From: Candidatus Cloacimonadota bacterium
GTDB taxonomy: Bacteria > Cloacimonadota > Cloacimonadia > Cloacimonadales > Cloacimonadaceae
Reading direction: 5' to 3'
Assembly (NCBI GenBank): GCA_028681035.1
Contig: JAQUJJ010000001.1
Coordinates: 9,682 to 73,681, forward strand
DNA length: 64,000 nucleotides
In this document: piece after piece, positions 7,926-17,014 of the stretch
How positions within the stretch are numbered: the stretch's first letter is position 1
Layout of the letters: each line of letters starts with the position of its first letter
Position numbers and translations under genes: made by a program
The notes under the pieces: generated by a model
Database searches by the model: none
What the model was told of the DNA's origin: nothing
What the model saw: the letters and a program-made list of their open reading frames with translations, nothing else

Positions 7926-9824
7926 CTATTTAACGATCATTAGTTTGCCGGTTAAACGGTCATTACCACTACCTATACTATAGAAGTAGATTCCGTTCAT
8001 GGCTGTAAGTCCATTATCAGTTTTACCATCCCATTTCACAGTTGCTGTTCCTTTAGAATTGGGGGATACTAGCAAACTCCTTACTAACTGTCCCTTTACA
8101 TTGTAGATATTCAAACTAGTTGGTTGAATAGCTTTTAAAGAAACGCTAAAAGTAGTATTTGTGCTGAATGGATTGGGGTTCACACTTATCTTCTGTTCTA
8201 AGCTGGCGATTTCATCATCATTGGCAGTATTGCCAACAATAACGGTAACAACTGGGCTGGGATCCGAGAGATAATAAGGGTTTTGAAACATTGAACAAAT
8301 CTTGTATTCATAAGTTCCATCATCCAAGAAAGTATCTGTGAAAGTAAGTGTGTTGGGATTGGTAATTGTAGCCACATTGAGATCGTTCCTATACAATTTA
8401 TATCCCAGTAAACCACGTGTATCATAGTATTGTGGCTTTTGCCAAGTGCATATTACAGTGTTGGGGGGATCAACAACTGCGTTAAAGTTCTGCGGGATGG
8501 GAAGGTCGATAACTACTGCACTGGGAGAGGACATTACAGGTGTTCCGGCAAAGCCATGAATATCAACAGGTGTTACTTCAAAAGCGATATTAGCTCCAAC
8601 ATCGTTTACAGTAATCTGGTAATCGAGTTCATTTGCTCCGTTAATCAAAATTGGAGTTCCATCAATTATTTGATACCACTTCATCAAAGAACTGCCCTCG
8701 TCATGGTTTTCCGGATCGGTAAAAACATAGCCACCGTTTAATGTCTGATGCAGAACAGGTATCCCTGTTTGAACTACTTCGCTGGCAGTTGGTGCCGTGT
8801 TTGTAAATGCCATCCCGTTTAGAATAACGAGGAATTCCTGGCTATCCATAAAGTTTCCGGTAACAGTCATAAAGCCTTCATAGGATAGTGCCTGAGTTGG
8901 GTTAAAGCCAATCTCCACAATTTGGATTGATGTGGGGGGAATGGAAAAGTTAGTTGCACTACTTGTGAATACCGGGTTATCTATGTTAATATTGCCGGTA
9001 ACTGTAGAGCTGCTATAGTTTGCCAAAACTAGCTGTTTTGTTGTAGTGGAGTTTACCGAAATATATGGGAACATCATAAAGTCTGTTTGTACAGAAGCTC
9101 CGGCAGCTATTGCGTTTAACGCATATTTCTTGCCTTGCAGTATTTCTTTAGTAACCGTGTTTTGTAACCAAAGAACCAATTCTAAATTTTGCACGGGCCA
9201 GGAAGACTGAATCGTAAAGTTCAAGGGTATCGAAGTTTGTTCTCCTGTTGCCAAATCTACCGGAGTTCCATTGTGATCAGGAGCCATCAGCCTCATAGCA
9301 TTGTTTACTTGAGTTTGCCCCTGCCAATTCATAGCAATGTTAGATTGAGTTAATGCAGAATGTAGCACAACATTAGTATTGGTATCTTCCTCTGGTTTAT
9401 CTATGTTAACCACAACCATGTAATTGTTGCCAGTGTGCGCACCAGATGCGTTGATGGTGTAATGAGATGGAACAGCTAAACGAGCGTTCACACGCGGCAA
9501 AAATGTAGAGTATAGAGACTGAGTATTACTGCCACCTGAGTATCGGTTTAAACCATCAAATAGGGAGGTTGGGTAGCCGTTAACTGCATAGTAGTTGTTT
9601 CTGGCGTTAGATGCGGTATTGGCAAAAGAATCTTGGTTGTGGTTTTTAACTACAGCTACTGCGATTCCATTAGTTAGCAAGTCATGTGCACCCATTGATG
9701 CTCCGGGGCAATGCTGACACCAGGTTCCAGTGGCGATTTCAACCACCACGAGTTCCCGTGGTACTGAGTTCAATCCTGAAAGTATTCCCAACAGGATTAT
9801 AATAATGAGCAATGTTTTCTTCAT
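7926..9824 (-). CDS. Secreted thioredoxin-like protein with T9SS sorting domain
   Basis: A 632-residue exported protein. Residues 1-20 are a signal peptide. Residues about 25-110 form a thioredoxin-like region with a CxxC pair (TWCQHCPGA) and a conserved YPTSLFDG segment, resembling Omp28-like outer-membrane proteins. Beta-rich, Ig-like regions follow, then a fibronectin III-like domain (about 445-535). The last 80 residues, beginning near NPNPF, are a type-A sorting domain with NVKGQLVRSL and GIYFYSIGSG, the tag cleaved during T9SS export. Whether it works in redox chemistry or only uses the fold for binding is not shown. Confidence 0.85.
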   Translation of the reverse strand: MKKTLLIIIILLGILSGLNSVPRELVVVEIATGTWCQHCPGASMGAHDLLTNGIAVAVVKNHNQDSFANTASNARNNYYAVNGYPTSLFDGLNRYSGGSNTQSLYSTFLPRVNARLAVPSHYTINASGAHTGNNYMVVVNIDKPEEDTNTNVVLHSALTQSNIAMNWQGQTQVNNAMRLMAPDHNGTPVDLATGEQTSIPLNFTIQSSWPVQNLELVLWLQNTVTKEILQGKKYALNAIAAGASVQTDFMMFPYISVNSTTTKQLVLANYSSSTVTGNINIDNPVFTSSATNFSIPPTSIQIVEIGFNPTQALSYEGFMTVTGNFMDSQEFLVILNGMAFTNTAPTASEVVQTGIPVLHQTLNGGYVFTDPENHDEGSSLMKWYQIIDGTPILINGANELDYQITVNDVGANIAFEVTPVDIHGFAGTPVMSSPSAVVIDLPIPQNFNAVVDPPNTVICTWQKPQYYDTRGLLGYKLYRNDLNVATITNPNTLTFTDTFLDDGTYEYKICSMFQNPYYLSDPSPVVTVIVGNTANDDEIASLEQKISVNPNPFSTNTTFSVSLKAIQPTSLNIYNVKGQLVRSLLVSPNSKGTATVKWDGKTDNGLTAMNGIYFYSIGSGNDRLTGKLMIVK

Positions 9825-9910
9825 AGCACTATCCTTTTATTGTTAAATGTCGTTAGAGAAAGAATATGCAATTTGTAGTCCAAGTGCAAGGATAATTTTC
9901 GTGATACAAG

Positions 9911-9939
9911 AAAAATACCTGCTCCAGAGTTGGAGCAGG
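9911..9939 (-). terminator. Intrinsic terminator of gdhA
   Basis: CCTGCTCCA (9918-9926) pairs with TGGAGCAGG (9931-9939) around a 4-nt loop. On the minus strand the stem is followed by TATTTTT. It sits just downstream of the gdhA stop codon. Confidence 0.88.
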
Positions 9940-9965
9940 CATATTGAAGTTATGTTTTTAGGTAT

Positions 9966-11303
9966 TTACACGACACCCATGTCGCACATGGCGTTGGCTA
10001 CTTTTAAGAAACCAGCAATATTGGCTCCTTTAACGTAGTTTACATAGCCATCGGCTTGCTTGCCATTGGTATAGCAGGCAGTATGAATGTTACGCATGAT
10101 TTCGTGAAGTTTTTCGTCCACTTCGTCTCTGTTCCAGTTCAGGCGCATGGAGTTCTGGGTCATTTCCAAGCCACTGGTAGCGACTCCACCTGCGTTAGCA
10201 GCTTTGCCGGGTGCGAAAAGAATCTTGGCATTTTGGAATATTCCAACTGCTTCGGGTGTGCAAGGCATATTGGCGCCTTCAGTTACGCACATAGTGCCAT
10301 TAGCGATAATGGATTTGGCATCGTTAACATCAAGTTCGTTTTGTGTGGCGCAAGGTATTGCCACATCCACTTTCACTTCCCATGGGCGTTTGCCGGGGAA
10401 GAACTTGGCATTGGGATACACTTTGGCATAATCGCTAACACGGTCATTATTGGAAGCACGAAGCTCCAGCAGATATTCTACTTTTTCGCCGCTAATGCCT
10501 TCTTCGTCCAAGATATAGCCATCAGGACCAGAAATGGTAACTAATTTGCCACCCAATTCATTTACTTTCTGAGCTGCGCCCCAAGCAACGTTGCCGAAGC
10601 CAGAGAGAGCTACTCTTTTGCCTTTAAAATTGGTGCCGTGGCTTTTCAGCATTTCTTCGGTAAAATAGATGATACCAAAGCCGGTAGCTTCTGGACGGAT
10701 GAGGCTTCCGCCCCAATTTCTGCCTTTGCCGGTTAAAACGCCAGTAAATTCGTTCTTCAGTTTCTTATACATCCCGTACATATAGCCAATTTCTCGACCG
10801 CCCACGCCGATATCACCGGCGGGAACATCTGTATTGGGACCAATGTAACGGAATAATTCAGCCATGAAGGATTGGCAAAAACGCATAATTTCTGCATCGG
10901 ATTTACCTTTGGCGTCAAAATCTGAACCACCTTTTCCTCCGCCCATAGGCAGAGTTGTTAGGCTATTCTTAAAGATTTGTTCAAATCCTAAGAACTTTAA
11001 GATGGATAAGTTCACACTGGGGTGAAAGCGTAAGCCACCTTTGTAAGGACCTATAGCACTGTTAAACTGGACACGATAGCCGCGATTAACATGCACTTCA
11101 CCTTTATCGTCCATCCACGGGACGCGGAAGATAATGGATCTTTCAGGTTCGACGATACGATCGAGGATATTTGCCTTCACAAAACGGGGATTACTTTCGT
11201 AAACATCCCATACAGTTTCGACAACTTCTTTAACAGCTTGCAAGAATTCCGGTTCACCCGGGTTCTTGGCAGCGACCTTTGCCATGAATTCATGAATGGT
11301 CAT
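9966..11303 (-). CDS. gdhA: Glutamate dehydrogenase
   Basis: Hexameric glutamate dehydrogenase interconverting glutamate with 2-oxoglutarate plus ammonia. At 445 residues it matches the small NADP-type class. The substrate-domain motif PMGGGKGGSDFDAKGKSD (about 123-140) carries the catalytic lysine, and the Rossmann motif GFGNVAWGAAQK is at about 232. It has its own promoter (TTGACA and TATAGT) and terminator, so it is a single-gene unit. In an amino-acid fermenter it would be a main nitrogen and carbon node. Cofactor choice is inferred from length. Confidence 0.96.
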   Translation of the reverse strand: MTIHEFMAKVAAKNPGEPEFLQAVKEVVETVWDVYESNPRFVKANILDRIVEPERSIIFRVPWMDDKGEVHVNRGYRVQFNSAIGPYKGGLRFHPSVNLSILKFLGFEQIFKNSLTTLPMGGGKGGSDFDAKGKSDAEIMRFCQSFMAELFRYIGPNTDVPAGDIGVGGREIGYMYGMYKKLKNEFTGVLTGKGRNWGGSLIRPEATGFGIIYFTEEMLKSHGTNFKGKRVALSGFGNVAWGAAQKVNELGGKLVTISGPDGYILDEEGISGEKVEYLLELRASNNDRVSDYAKVYPNAKFFPGKRPWEVKVDVAIPCATQNELDVNDAKSIIANGTMCVTEGANMPCTPEAVGIFQNAKILFAPGKAANAGGVATSGLEMTQNSMRLNWNRDEVDEKLHEIMRNIHTACYTNGKQADGYVNYVKGANIAGFLKVANAMCDMGVV

Positions 11304-11339
11304 TTGGTTCCTCCATGTAGTATTTTGTTATTTTTACCC

Positions 11340-11367
11340 ACTATAATAAATGGCATTTTTGTGTCAA
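11340..11367 (-). promoter_or_regulatory. Sigma-70-like promoter of gdhA
   Basis: On the minus strand TTGACA (11367-11362) is followed after 16 bp by TATAGT (11345-11340), a strong match to the vegetative consensus. It lies about 37 bp upstream of the gdhA start, which is preceded by GGAGG. Confidence 0.7.
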
Positions 11368-11456
11368 GTGAAGAAAGATGCAAACGAGAGCTATTTATTG
11401 ATATTTTGAAAAGTAACAATGGAATCACAATGCAGATGATAGGTTTTAACAGCACT

Positions 11457-11540
11457 CTTACAAGCATTTCCCTAACATTGCCCACTCATTGCCCTTATTG
11501 TGGGCATTGGGTGGGCAATGATAGGGCAATGCAAGCAAGG
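11457..11540 (+). repeat. Family A long palindromic repeat, copy 1
   Basis: Imperfect 84-bp palindrome built of ATTGCCC/GGGCAAT modules, with arms reading ATTGCCCAC and GTGGGCAATGATAGGGCAAT. It lies in the 487-bp gap upstream of gdhA (11304-11790). The left arm is more diverged than in the other copies at 36996-37080 (inverted) and 52551-52634. No ORF or transposase is associated. The rest of the gap shows nothing else convincing. Confidence 0.85.
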
Positions 11541-11790
11541 AAGAAGCTGGTGAATGGGGTGGCAAACTACGATTTGCCACAGCATCCGCAGGATGCTTTT
11601 CAGACAGTTTCACTGTCTCTGCCAATTCGGAGATTGGCAGCCCAATAAGGGGAGTTAAAATAGAAAAAAACCGCATGTTTAACATTTTAACTCATAAAGC
11701 GGCGAATGTGTAAATATCAGCGTTCTATCACGAAGATATAGTCGCCGCTTAATAAGTCAAAATCACTGCTACATTAAAAGCAGATAATAG

Positions 11791-13011
11791 CTATTTCCCG
11801 TCCAATAGCTTTGCTACTTTAGGCGCACGCAGCCTGTGAGCTACAGGAAATCCTGAGCCAAGCAAAGGGCGCAGATAAAAACGGAAGTCGTCGGTGATAC
11901 CATTGCCGGTAGCGTTTATGTATTCATCTGGCATAAGTTTGGTTTTGCCGGCTATATCGCTAAGTTTTTCAAGCTGGTAATTCACCGAGTAATACCCCGA
12001 TCTTTGGATAGAGATGGAGCCGTCCATATTATACCAAATGGCATAATGAGCAGCGCGTTCGCCCACCTCTCTGGCTTCGCGCTGGTCTACATCAGACACG
12101 CATCCCATAAAAGAACGTTGCAGATAACCGAAAGTATCACTCCGCACTCGCTTTATCTTAAGTTTGCTTCGTATCAGGTCGCATAAAAGGTCGCCAAGCA
12201 TGCCTGTTCCAGATAGCTGTACATTGCCGTGGGCGTCTTTCTCGATATTTTGGGATAGTTTGCTGATAATGGGGATTCCCTTTTCGTCCACAATTCCTTC
12301 AGAAACAGCGACTACACACTTGCCATATTGTTTGTAAACACGCAGTACATCTTTAAGAAAGCTAGCTCTATGGAAGGGACGCTCGGGCATGTAAATTAAG
12401 TGCGGTCCATCATCAGGATACTTTTGTGCTAAGGCAGATGCAGCGGTTAAAAAACCTGCGTGACGCCCCATCACCACTCCGATATAAACACCGGGTAGGG
12501 CGCGGTTATCCAAGTTTACTCCCGTAAAAGCGGAAGCTACAAAACGAGCCGCAGAGCCAAAGCCGGGAGTATGGTCACTTAACACCAAATCGTTATCTAT
12601 GGTTTTGGGGATGTGGATGGCACGAAATTCATAATCTGCTTGATCGGCTTGTTCGTTTACTATCCTTACTGTATCTGCTGAGTCGTTACCGCCGATATAG
12701 AAGAAATAGCGCACATCATGAGCTTTTAAAACCTTGAAGATTTCTTTGCAATACTTTTCGTCTGGCTTATCTCTTGTGGAGAGTAGCGCTGAAGAGGGGG
12801 TGTCTGCCACTTGTTCCAGATTGTGGGTGGTTTCCTGAGTAAGATCAACAAAATCCTCATTAACAATGCCTTGAACTCCGTATAAAGCACCATAAACTCT
12901 TGTTACTTGGTTGAATTTTCGGGCTTCCAAAGCAGCTCCAACCAACGATTGATTGATTACTGCGGTGGGTCCGCCACCTTGAGCAATAACAACTTTTCCT
13001 TCCAGTTTCAT
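11791..13011 (-). CDS. pfp: Phosphofructokinase, probably pyrophosphate-dependent
   Basis: Phosphorylates fructose 6-phosphate. The 406 residues show GGGPTAVINQSL at the N-terminus, GGNDSADT (about 105), PKTIDNDL (about 140) and MGRHAGF (about 190). The GGND pattern and lysine-containing PKTIDND motif are typical of PPi-using enzymes, whereas ATP types have GGDGS and GTIDND. An ATG at 13023 is also in frame, but GGAGG lies inside that reading and 5 nt before the ATG at 13011, so I use 13011. Confidence 0.92.
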   Translation of the reverse strand: MKLEGKVVIAQGGGPTAVINQSLVGAALEARKFNQVTRVYGALYGVQGIVNEDFVDLTQETTHNLEQVADTPSSALLSTRDKPDEKYCKEIFKVLKAHDVRYFFYIGGNDSADTVRIVNEQADQADYEFRAIHIPKTIDNDLVLSDHTPGFGSAARFVASAFTGVNLDNRALPGVYIGVVMGRHAGFLTAASALAQKYPDDGPHLIYMPERPFHRASFLKDVLRVYKQYGKCVVAVSEGIVDEKGIPIISKLSQNIEKDAHGNVQLSGTGMLGDLLCDLIRSKLKIKRVRSDTFGYLQRSFMGCVSDVDQREAREVGERAAHYAIWYNMDGSISIQRSGYYSVNYQLEKLSDIAGKTKLMPDEYINATGNGITDDFRFYLRPLLGSGFPVAHRLRAPKVAKLLDGK

Positions 13012-13023
13012 TTGAACCTCCAT

Positions 13024-14022
13024 ATTGTTGGAAGAGACTAATATTTCTTTTAACCAATCTTTTTAGCGGGGGGAGATTCTGTCCAGAAGAAAACACGCAG
13101 CTCCTGAAAAAATGGACAAGCACCAACAACAAAGCTAACTCTGCAAAAGTGAATGAAAGTTGCGATACTGGAGCAGCAGGCATCTTGCCTATGCTGGAGT
13201 AGCAGGCATCTTGCCTGCGTTAACAAACGGGACACCTGTTGTTCCAGTACAGGCGTCCCACTCTAAGGTTCTTTTAACTCCTTAACTCTTTGTTTATCAG
13301 TCCTTTAGTTTACATATCCTATTTCTTCCGGTTTCGGGTCTTGATCAACAAAGCTGGCTGTTGACAAACCTCGATAGAGGTGGAATACTTTAGCCTGAGG
13401 TGTGAACCTCAGGTATGAATAGGAGTATCAAACAAACCACATGGGGGTGACACAATAATTGGTAACACATTGCTATAATGTTATATATGTCGCCCCAAAA
13501 GGGCTTTATATCTCTCTTAATGCTGACCTGGGGTTTCGCTTCGCTACACCCCAGGCTAAGATATTTCGTCCCTGCGGGACTTTGTCAACAGCCTGAGCCC
13601 GTTAGGGCGACATCCGATAGCGACGGGTTCGCAGCATTGCGGATAGCAATGTGAAGACCCTCGACAAATGCAAGAATCAGTTTAGCCCCATTGGGCGACA
13701 TATAATGCCATTTGATATATTATCGGTCGTTTAGAAATATTCAAAAAACCCATGTTGCGCAATCTATACAATATTGATGGTAGATTGTGTCGCCCCAAGG
13801 GGCTAAATCGTAGGTTCATGTTACGAGGGTCTCCATGCCTTCGGCATTCCGAACCCGTCGGTATCGGATGTCGCCCTCACGGGCTTTAATGAGGGTACCC
13901 ATTACAATTGATATCTCTAAAAACAATGGGTAGGTAAAATTCAATTCCTTGGTATCACTAGCTGTTTCAACAAAGGTGGTAACCCATTAGCATAGATTAC
14001 AGCCTTTACAGAAACGTTAGTT
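13024..14022. other. 1-kb gene-free region packed with palindromes
   Basis: No credible ORF. In order it holds two tandem hairpin units around GCAGGCATCTTGCC (13168-13220), a CCTGAGG/CCTCAGG hairpin near 13395-13415, GTCGCCCC...GGGCT units near 13490, a GTCCCTGCGGGAC hairpin near 13568-13580 and a large inverted repeat (13597-13885). These resemble REP-type palindromes seen in many Bacteroidetes-like genomes. No REP-associated transposase is nearby. Confidence 0.75.
13597..13885. repeat. Large inverted repeat of REP-like units
   Basis: Arms 13597-13700 and 13788-13885 are inverted copies of each other across about 87 bp. Both contain in order GCCCG..GGGCGACATCCGATA, CGACGGGTTC, a GAGGGTCT/AGACCCTC block and TTTAGCCCC..GGGCGACA. 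Each arm itself contains small palindromes. Confidence 0.8.
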
Positions 14023-16245
14023 TCATTGTGATAGAAGCAATGGCTTTTTGATTGAGGGGGATGCATCAATTGCCACAACTACATCAATGCCATTGTCCTT
14101 CACCATAAATCCCGGTTCGGTTCTGCCATCAAAGCCATCCATTACGTCAGCAGCACTGAAGGCAAAGTGGATTGTATCATCTGGTGTAGTGGGGCTGCCA
14201 ATATCCACTATTATGTCATATTCACCCTCTTCGGTGGCTACCCATATTTGCCCGTCCCAATCTCCGGAGGCATCTGTGGTAGCCGTTGTATTGGGTGAAA
14301 AGCCATTGGGATAGAAGCTGCTTAAGGATGATATAGGTGCACCATCTGTATAAGTGTAATCCCCGTGTTTTACCACATAGATATTTATCCGGGTATTCTG
14401 GGGGCAATTAGTTACCTTCACGTTCACAGGATCATTAAGCCCAAAGATGTTCCTGCCTTTCTGCCCGGAACTATAACTCTCCACCGTGGGATAGAAATGC
14501 AAGCCACGGCTGTTGTAAGCATCTTTAATTATATTCTGGGTTGCAGTATTTGCATTTTGCATAAGTAGGTTAAAAAAATATCTTGGCTTGTGTTTATCTT
14601 GATCATCCTCTATGACAGCCTCTAAAGCTTCAAGCAATTTACTGTCGAAATTATCAAACCAGAGACTCACTCGGATATTATCCCAAACTGCTGCAATAGG
14701 CATACCACAATAATACCACGAATAGAAATCTTCGTTTAGAGGCAATCCTTGGGGGTTATAGATTGAAGAAGACTGAACATTATAAATGTCGAGCAAATCA
14801 ATCGCAATTGAATTCCCATCATAATTCCGAATAAAGCTGTTGGTATCAAGACCTTTTCCCAACCAATATTCTGCGAATGCTTCGTCCATTGCGTCATTAC
14901 CCATTGTTGAGGCAAATGTTGCATTATTCATTCGGTTGTAGGTGAAGAAATGAGATAATTCATGCATTATTATGTATGGGTTGTATCCATTTTGGTAATG
15001 GATTGCTAGTGCACCAGTATTAAGATTAACTTCAAAAATTCCTCCCCAGTCATTTGCTGGCAAAGCTTCATTATCATTGAAAATAACTGGATAGTTTACA
15101 TCTGAGAATGAAGAGCTTAGATTTGTAAAGACACTGTCTATTTTCTGGAGATGATAGTAAATGTTTGCAGCATACAAGGAGGGATCTGTTGGATTAAGTA
15201 AATCTTGGGTATCTATAGTGTCCTGGATAATGGTCTCGTAGTTCATCGAATCGATTTCTGTATAGTAGTGTACGTTTAACGCGTTTGTGCCACAATAAAT
15301 TGACCTAATGTCCCATCTTTCGCTTTCCAAGCTTACTGTAAAATTGTCTTGGGGAACAGAAGATAATTGGATGATCCCATTAAGATCAGTATAATCAGCT
15401 TCACTGCCATTCTCAACATGTATAGCCTTTAACGGTGATATAGGAGGGGTCGTAGGATCAAACACTAACCCGCTAATAGTTGGCTTGTACGTTTTGCCTT
15501 TTACTGAATAATTATAGTATTTCATAGTATTTTCGTATTGGTATATTTCTAAAGTTTCTGCATCAATACTGTAAGAAACCTGAAAAAACATCATTGACCA
15601 AAATAATCTATATGGCGTTGGATCTCCAACTGTTGAAATTCTGTGATAGCCAATACTTGGTTCTTGGGAACTCCCCCTTATACGTCCATTATAGAACTCT
15701 GACTTTTTATATTCATTGATCATAATCTCTTTAGCATCATCTTTACTGATGTTTATGGGAATCGGTGTATTGGGTATATCTGCTGTAGCATCAGAGATAA
15801 CAAACTCATTAGTTGAGATGTTGTAAGCTATCCGTATATATCCCCCTGGATAAACGCCATAACCATTAACCCTTTGCTCCCATTTCTTTGATACCGCAGA
15901 TTGGTTACTTTCGATATTTAGGGGGAAAAGTTGACCTTCACGAGCTGATGTGAAGGGAGACATCGTTAGCATCACTTGATCGAGTGCGCGTTCAGCTAAT
16001 TCCTCATTTTGAGGGTCTTTCAATTGGATATTATAAAATGTCCCATGAAGTATGGAAAATTTCGCTTTCTGTAGATTGTAACTAATATCACCCTCAAACC
16101 CCGTTTCTGCCTTGAATCTTTCAGAGAGTGCTTTTAGTTCTCTGGTTTTACGCTGATACTCCGCATTCTCGTTGGGATCATCGCTGCAATACAATATGGC
16201 TACTACCACTAGTAGCAGGATTGCTAGAAATACTCTTGTTTTCAT
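14023..16245 (-). CDS. Exported zinc metallopeptidase with repeated C-terminal domain
   Basis: A 740-residue secreted protein. A hydrophobic N-terminal segment (4-19) ends at a cysteine (AILYC), which may be a poor lipobox because Tyr stands before the Cys. Residues about 60-270 resemble the propeptide of thermolysin/fungalysin-type enzymes, followed by a carboxypeptidase-regulatory-like insert (about 255-310). The active site is H428-E-L-S-H432, with a third ligand probably E455 in DEAFAEYW, as in gluzincins. The last about 130 residues form a domain shared almost identically with the 16445-17002 gene. No T9SS tag is evident. The substrate is unknown. Confidence 0.82.
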   Translation of the reverse strand: MKTRVFLAILLLVVVAILYCSDDPNENAEYQRKTRELKALSERFKAETGFEGDISYNLQKAKFSILHGTFYNIQLKDPQNEELAERALDQVMLTMSPFTSAREGQLFPLNIESNQSAVSKKWEQRVNGYGVYPGGYIRIAYNISTNEFVISDATADIPNTPIPINISKDDAKEIMINEYKKSEFYNGRIRGSSQEPSIGYHRISTVGDPTPYRLFWSMMFFQVSYSIDAETLEIYQYENTMKYYNYSVKGKTYKPTISGLVFDPTTPPISPLKAIHVENGSEADYTDLNGIIQLSSVPQDNFTVSLESERWDIRSIYCGTNALNVHYYTEIDSMNYETIIQDTIDTQDLLNPTDPSLYAANIYYHLQKIDSVFTNLSSSFSDVNYPVIFNDNEALPANDWGGIFEVNLNTGALAIHYQNGYNPYIIMHELSHFFTYNRMNNATFASTMGNDAMDEAFAEYWLGKGLDTNSFIRNYDGNSIAIDLLDIYNVQSSSIYNPQGLPLNEDFYSWYYCGMPIAAVWDNIRVSLWFDNFDSKLLEALEAVIEDDQDKHKPRYFFNLLMQNANTATQNIIKDAYNSRGLHFYPTVESYSSGQKGRNIFGLNDPVNVKVTNCPQNTRINIYVVKHGDYTYTDGAPISSLSSFYPNGFSPNTTATTDASGDWDGQIWVATEEGEYDIIVDIGSPTTPDDTIHFAFSAADVMDGFDGRTEPGFMVKDNGIDVVVAIDASPSIKKPLLLSQ
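14048..14370 (-). repeat. Duplicated C-terminal coding segment, copy 1
   Basis: About 300 bp encoding the final domain of the metallopeptidase (from GDYTYTDGAP to GFMVKD and beyond). It is close to 90% identical by eye to 16475-16790, over long stretches with only scattered changes, which suggests recent duplication or gene conversion. Confidence 0.85.
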
Positions 16246-16444
16246 TTGCTTATCTCCTTTTGCCTATCGTTGTTTTGTTACCATGTTAGCCATTTAGCTA
16301 ACGCCATATACTCTCTATGTGTTACACTGCCAATCCACTGTAGTCAGAGCTTGCCAAAGCTCTGCTATTGTATGTTTACACTGCTAATCCGCATAGCTAG
16401 AAACCCATTTACAAGGATTATTAACTCTGCAGAAGTGGCAAGCT

Positions 16445-17002
16445 TTATTTCTTTGATTGTAGGGCTTTGCTTTGAGCTGCCAAAACAACCATAGCCATCA
16501 CCACATCTATATTTATGTCCTTCACCATAAATCCCGGTTCAGTTCTGCCATCAAAGCCATCCATTACGTCAGCACCACTGAAGGCATAATGAATTAATCC
16601 ATCTGGTGTAGTGGGGCTGCCAATATCCACTATTATATCATATTCACCTTCTTCGGTGGCAACCCATATCTGCCCGCTCCATACTCCAGAGGCATCTGTG
16701 GTAGCCGTTGTATTGGGTGTGAAGCCATTGGGATAGAAGCTGCTTAAGGCTGATACCGGCGCACCATCTGTATAAGTGTAATCCCCATCTCTATTATCTA
16801 TTTGAGCAACATTGTAGCCCATGCCACTTATCAATTCTAAGATTTGTGCTCTTTCAATCTCTGTATAGGCATTCCCACTTTCTCTATTGGACATAAGCGT
16901 ATAACATCCTAAGGGATACTCTTCAAAACTTACTGCTCCAAGTAAAGAGAGAAATATCGCGAAGGCAGCACATAAACCGAATTTCATCTGCGTGTTTAAC
17001 AT
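16445..17002 (-). CDS. Short chimeric secreted protein
   Basis: A 185-residue protein with a signal peptide (about 6-27). A short segment of unrecognised sequence (about 28-72) precedes a domain nearly identical to the C-terminus of the 14023-16245 metallopeptidase (GDYTYTDGAP, PNTTATTDASG, VDIGSPTTPDG, GFDGRTEPGFMVKD). It reads as the start of one gene joined to the end of another, so it may be a remnant rather than a working protein, although the frame is open and GGAG precedes the ATG. It follows the FG-GAP gene by 12 bp. Confidence 0.65.
   Translation of the reverse strand: MLNTQMKFGLCAAFAIFLSLLGAVSFEEYPLGCYTLMSNRESGNAYTEIERAQILELISGMGYNVAQIDNRDGDYTYTDGAPVSALSSFYPNGFTPNTTATTDASGVWSGQIWVATEEGEYDIIVDIGSPTTPDGLIHYAFSGADVMDGFDGRTEPGFMVKDINIDVVMAMVVLAAQSKALQSKK
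16475..16790 (-). repeat. Duplicated C-terminal coding segment, copy 2
   Basis: Second copy of the segment at 14048-14370, in the same orientation about 2.4 kb away. Homology ends abruptly near GDYTYTDGAP, where the upstream protein context changes, marking a probable recombination junction at about 16790. Confidence 0.85.
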
Positions 17003-17014
17003 CTTAAACTCCTT

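Noticed and set aside
13012..13023. Upstream ATG of pfp (13023)
   Set aside because: The only good Shine-Dalgarno sequence lies within these four codons and serves the ATG at 13011.
13158..13900. CRISPR array
   Set aside because: The repeats are palindromic, unequal in length and irregularly spaced, and no cas genes are in the window.
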